Origin: Bacteroidota bacterium
GTDB taxonomy: Bacteria > Bacteroidota > Bacteroidia > Bacteroidales > VadinHA17
Direction: 5' to 3'
DNA length: 6,948 nucleotides
Assembly (NCBI GenBank): GCA_030628785.1
Contig: DAOVQI010000166.1
Coordinates: forward strand, 1 to 6,948
The first letter of the stretch is position 1, and each line of letters opens with the position of its first letter. The translations under genes and the position numbers were made by a program. The notes beneath the pieces are model-generated. The model made no database searches and was not told where the DNA came from. It was given only the letters and a program-made list of their open reading frames with translations. Positions 5,985 through 6,948 of this stretch are shown one piece after another.

Positions 5985-6353
5985 ATGAATAACAATATAA
6001 CAGGCACCCTTGAATCCTATATTCAAATTCCAATTTTAGAGTCTGGTTCAAATAAATCTAAACAAGCAGAATCTGAAGGAATATTTTTTATACCAAGATG
6101 GAATCCTATTATTTGTGCCAATGAAGATTTTGTTTGGGGATTCTTAATTGCCGAAACCATTCCGAAAGTTCATATATATATTGAAAATAAATTTGAGGAC
6201 TTTACTGGAATTTTTGAAAAATCCTCTGAAGAGTTGTTCCCAAGACCGGAGGGGTTTGAAGACATATATCTTAAAGCAACAGAAGAATCATTATCAGATA
6301 TCTGGAATCATAAGGTAAATGATCATTGGGATGAATTTTTATCTAATGTTTAA
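5985..6353 (+). CDS. Unrecognised 122-residue protein, candidate antitoxin of the downstream PemK-like toxin
   Basis: I do not recognise a named domain in the main body. Residues about 1-75 look like an alpha/beta or mainly beta segment with many aromatic residues (IFFIPRWNPIICANEDFVWG, 33-52). The acidic C-terminus, ESLSDIWNHKVNDHWDEFLS (101-120), resembles the short tail by which many antitoxins of MazF/PemK toxins wrap the toxin, usually a pattern like s-l-x-x-W-D-n-x-x-D-x-x-Y/W. That resemblance and its place 11 bp before the toxin suggest an antitoxin. No helix-turn-helix, ribbon-helix-helix or AbrB-type DNA-binding domain is visible in the N-terminal part, which is where an antitoxin usually has one. 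It could equally be a partner of the TIGR04255 protein. The start is ATG at 5985 and the stop TAA at 6351-6353. Confidence 0.8.
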   Translation: MNNNITGTLESYIQIPILESGSNKSKQAESEGIFFIPRWNPIICANEDFVWGFLIAETIPKVHIYIENKFEDFTGIFEKSSEELFPRPEGFEDIYLKATEESLSDIWNHKVNDHWDEFLSNV

Positions 6354-6364
6354 AAGTAAATATT

Positions 6365-6715
6365 TTGAATTTTAAGCAGGGCGATATAGTAAAATTAAAC
6401 TTTCCATTTTCAGATGATCCAAGTAAAAGTAAATTACGGCCAGCAACCATAATATCAAACTCTGATTCAAACAAACTGGACGCTGATCTAATATTATTAC
6501 CTGTTACTACTACTATCAGAATTACTCCATTCTCTTTTTTATTGGATAATAGTTTTTTATCCAGATCTTTACCAAAGGATAGTGAAATTAGGTGTAACAA
6601 GATTTTTACATTAAGAAAATTTTTAATTCAAGGGAAAGTTTCTTCGATTAATGATAAGAATAAAATTGAAGAAATTTCAAATTTGGTTTTTGAAGCTATA
6701 AAAAAGGAAGATTAA
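6365..6715 (+). CDS. PemK/MazF-family toxin, probable mRNA endoribonuclease
   Basis: The 116-residue protein fits the PemK/MazF fold: KQGDIVKLNFPFSD (4-17) is the first strand and loop, KSKLRPATIIS (21-31) carries the conserved K-x-RP with the catalytic-type Arg25, PVTTT (46-50) corresponds to the family's second active-site strand, and SEIRCNKIFTLRK (73-85) with GKVS (90-93) matches the family's later strands. Such toxins cut mRNA at short motifs and are held inactive by an antitoxin. The start is TTG at 6365: the frame is open only from 6347, no ATG or GTG occurs there, and the protein has no internal methionine, so no later ATG is possible. A TTG start may keep the toxin scarce relative to the protein encoded before it. 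The DNA is AT-rich (13 G+C of 60 at 6601-6660). No convincing terminator follows before the tRNA promoter. Confidence 0.9.
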   Translation: MNFKQGDIVKLNFPFSDDPSKSKLRPATIISNSDSNKLDADLILLPVTTTIRITPFSFLLDNSFLSRSLPKDSEIRCNKIFTLRKFLIQGKVSSINDKNKIEEISNLVFEAIKKED

Positions 6716-6809
6716 GGCTAATCAAAGAATTGAAAAATGGATAAGATTTTTTTCAGGAAACCATCGTAAACCCACAGTTTCAACGGCTTTGAAAAATACA
6801 TTTTTTATT

Positions 6810-6839
6810 TTGAGAAAACTAAAACAAAATGTATATTTG
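6810..6839 (+). promoter_or_regulatory. Bacteroidota-type promoter of the tRNA-Met gene
   Basis: TTG at 6810-6812 (within TTTTG) and TATATTTG at 6832-6839 are separated by 19 nt, matching the -33 TTG and -7 TAnnTTTG elements of the phylum. The tRNA begins 39 bp after the -7 box, allowing a short 5' leader for RNase P to remove. This is the best promoter in the window and supports the taxonomic call. Confidence 0.8.
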
Positions 6840-6878
6840 CAAACGCAAAAAAAAAGAATCTAAGACAGAACGATACAT

Positions 6879-6948
<70 letters not shown>

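Noticed and set aside
6343..6600. Minus-strand open frame of 85 codons over the toxin gene
   Set aside because: It overlaps the PemK-like gene almost entirely and has no recognisable motif; the plus strand explains the sequence.
6716..6809. Terminator after the toxin gene
   Set aside because: There are T-runs (such as around 6747-6754) but no stable GC-containing stem directly before them.

Overview
The window looks like chromosome or contig sequence from a member of the Bacteroidota. The tRNA gene has a textbook -33/-7 promoter of that phylum (TTG, then TATATTTG fitting TAnnTTTG), Shine-Dalgarno sequences are weak or absent, intergenic DNA is AT-rich and full of short palindromes, and the restriction proteins read like the Bacteroidota form of their families. 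Genus cannot be set from the sequence alone; an environmental Bacteroidales-type organism is my guess.

Left two thirds, minus strand: a type I restriction-modification locus in the order hsdM (2919-4640), hsdS (1666-2922), hsdR (1-1240, running off the left edge after 413 codons). hsdM and hsdS overlap by four bases and must be co-expressed. hsdR is separated from hsdS by a 425-bp gap with no gene, packed with inverted repeats. HsdM and HsdS form the methyltransferase that protects the host at a bipartite target; HsdR adds the nuclease and ATP-driven translocase. All three reading frames are intact in the visible part, so the system is probably functional.

Middle, 4641-5249: a 609-bp divergent intergenic region. 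It holds a probable hsdM promoter box, a 96-bp composite palindromic element (4799-4894), a repeat with a hairpin (4915-4944) whose partner lies on the other side of hsdM-hsdS (1560-1589), and three hairpins in a row (5051-5200), one centred on a perfect 26-bp palindrome, just before the next operon.

Right third, plus strand: a tight three-gene operon of very AT-rich DNA. It encodes a TIGR04255-family protein (5250-5972), an unrecognised 122-residue protein with an antitoxin-like C-terminal tail (5985-6353), and a PemK/MazF-type toxin that appears to start at TTG (6365-6715). The gaps are 12 and 11 bp. The last two genes look like a toxin-antitoxin pair, and the TIGR04255 protein may be a third component. 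Next comes an initiator tRNA-Met gene (6879 to the right edge) with its own promoter and two unexpected stem mismatches. The whole reads as a small defence cluster beside a tRNA gene. The three-gene operon and the palindrome arrays are the parts least explained by known biology.
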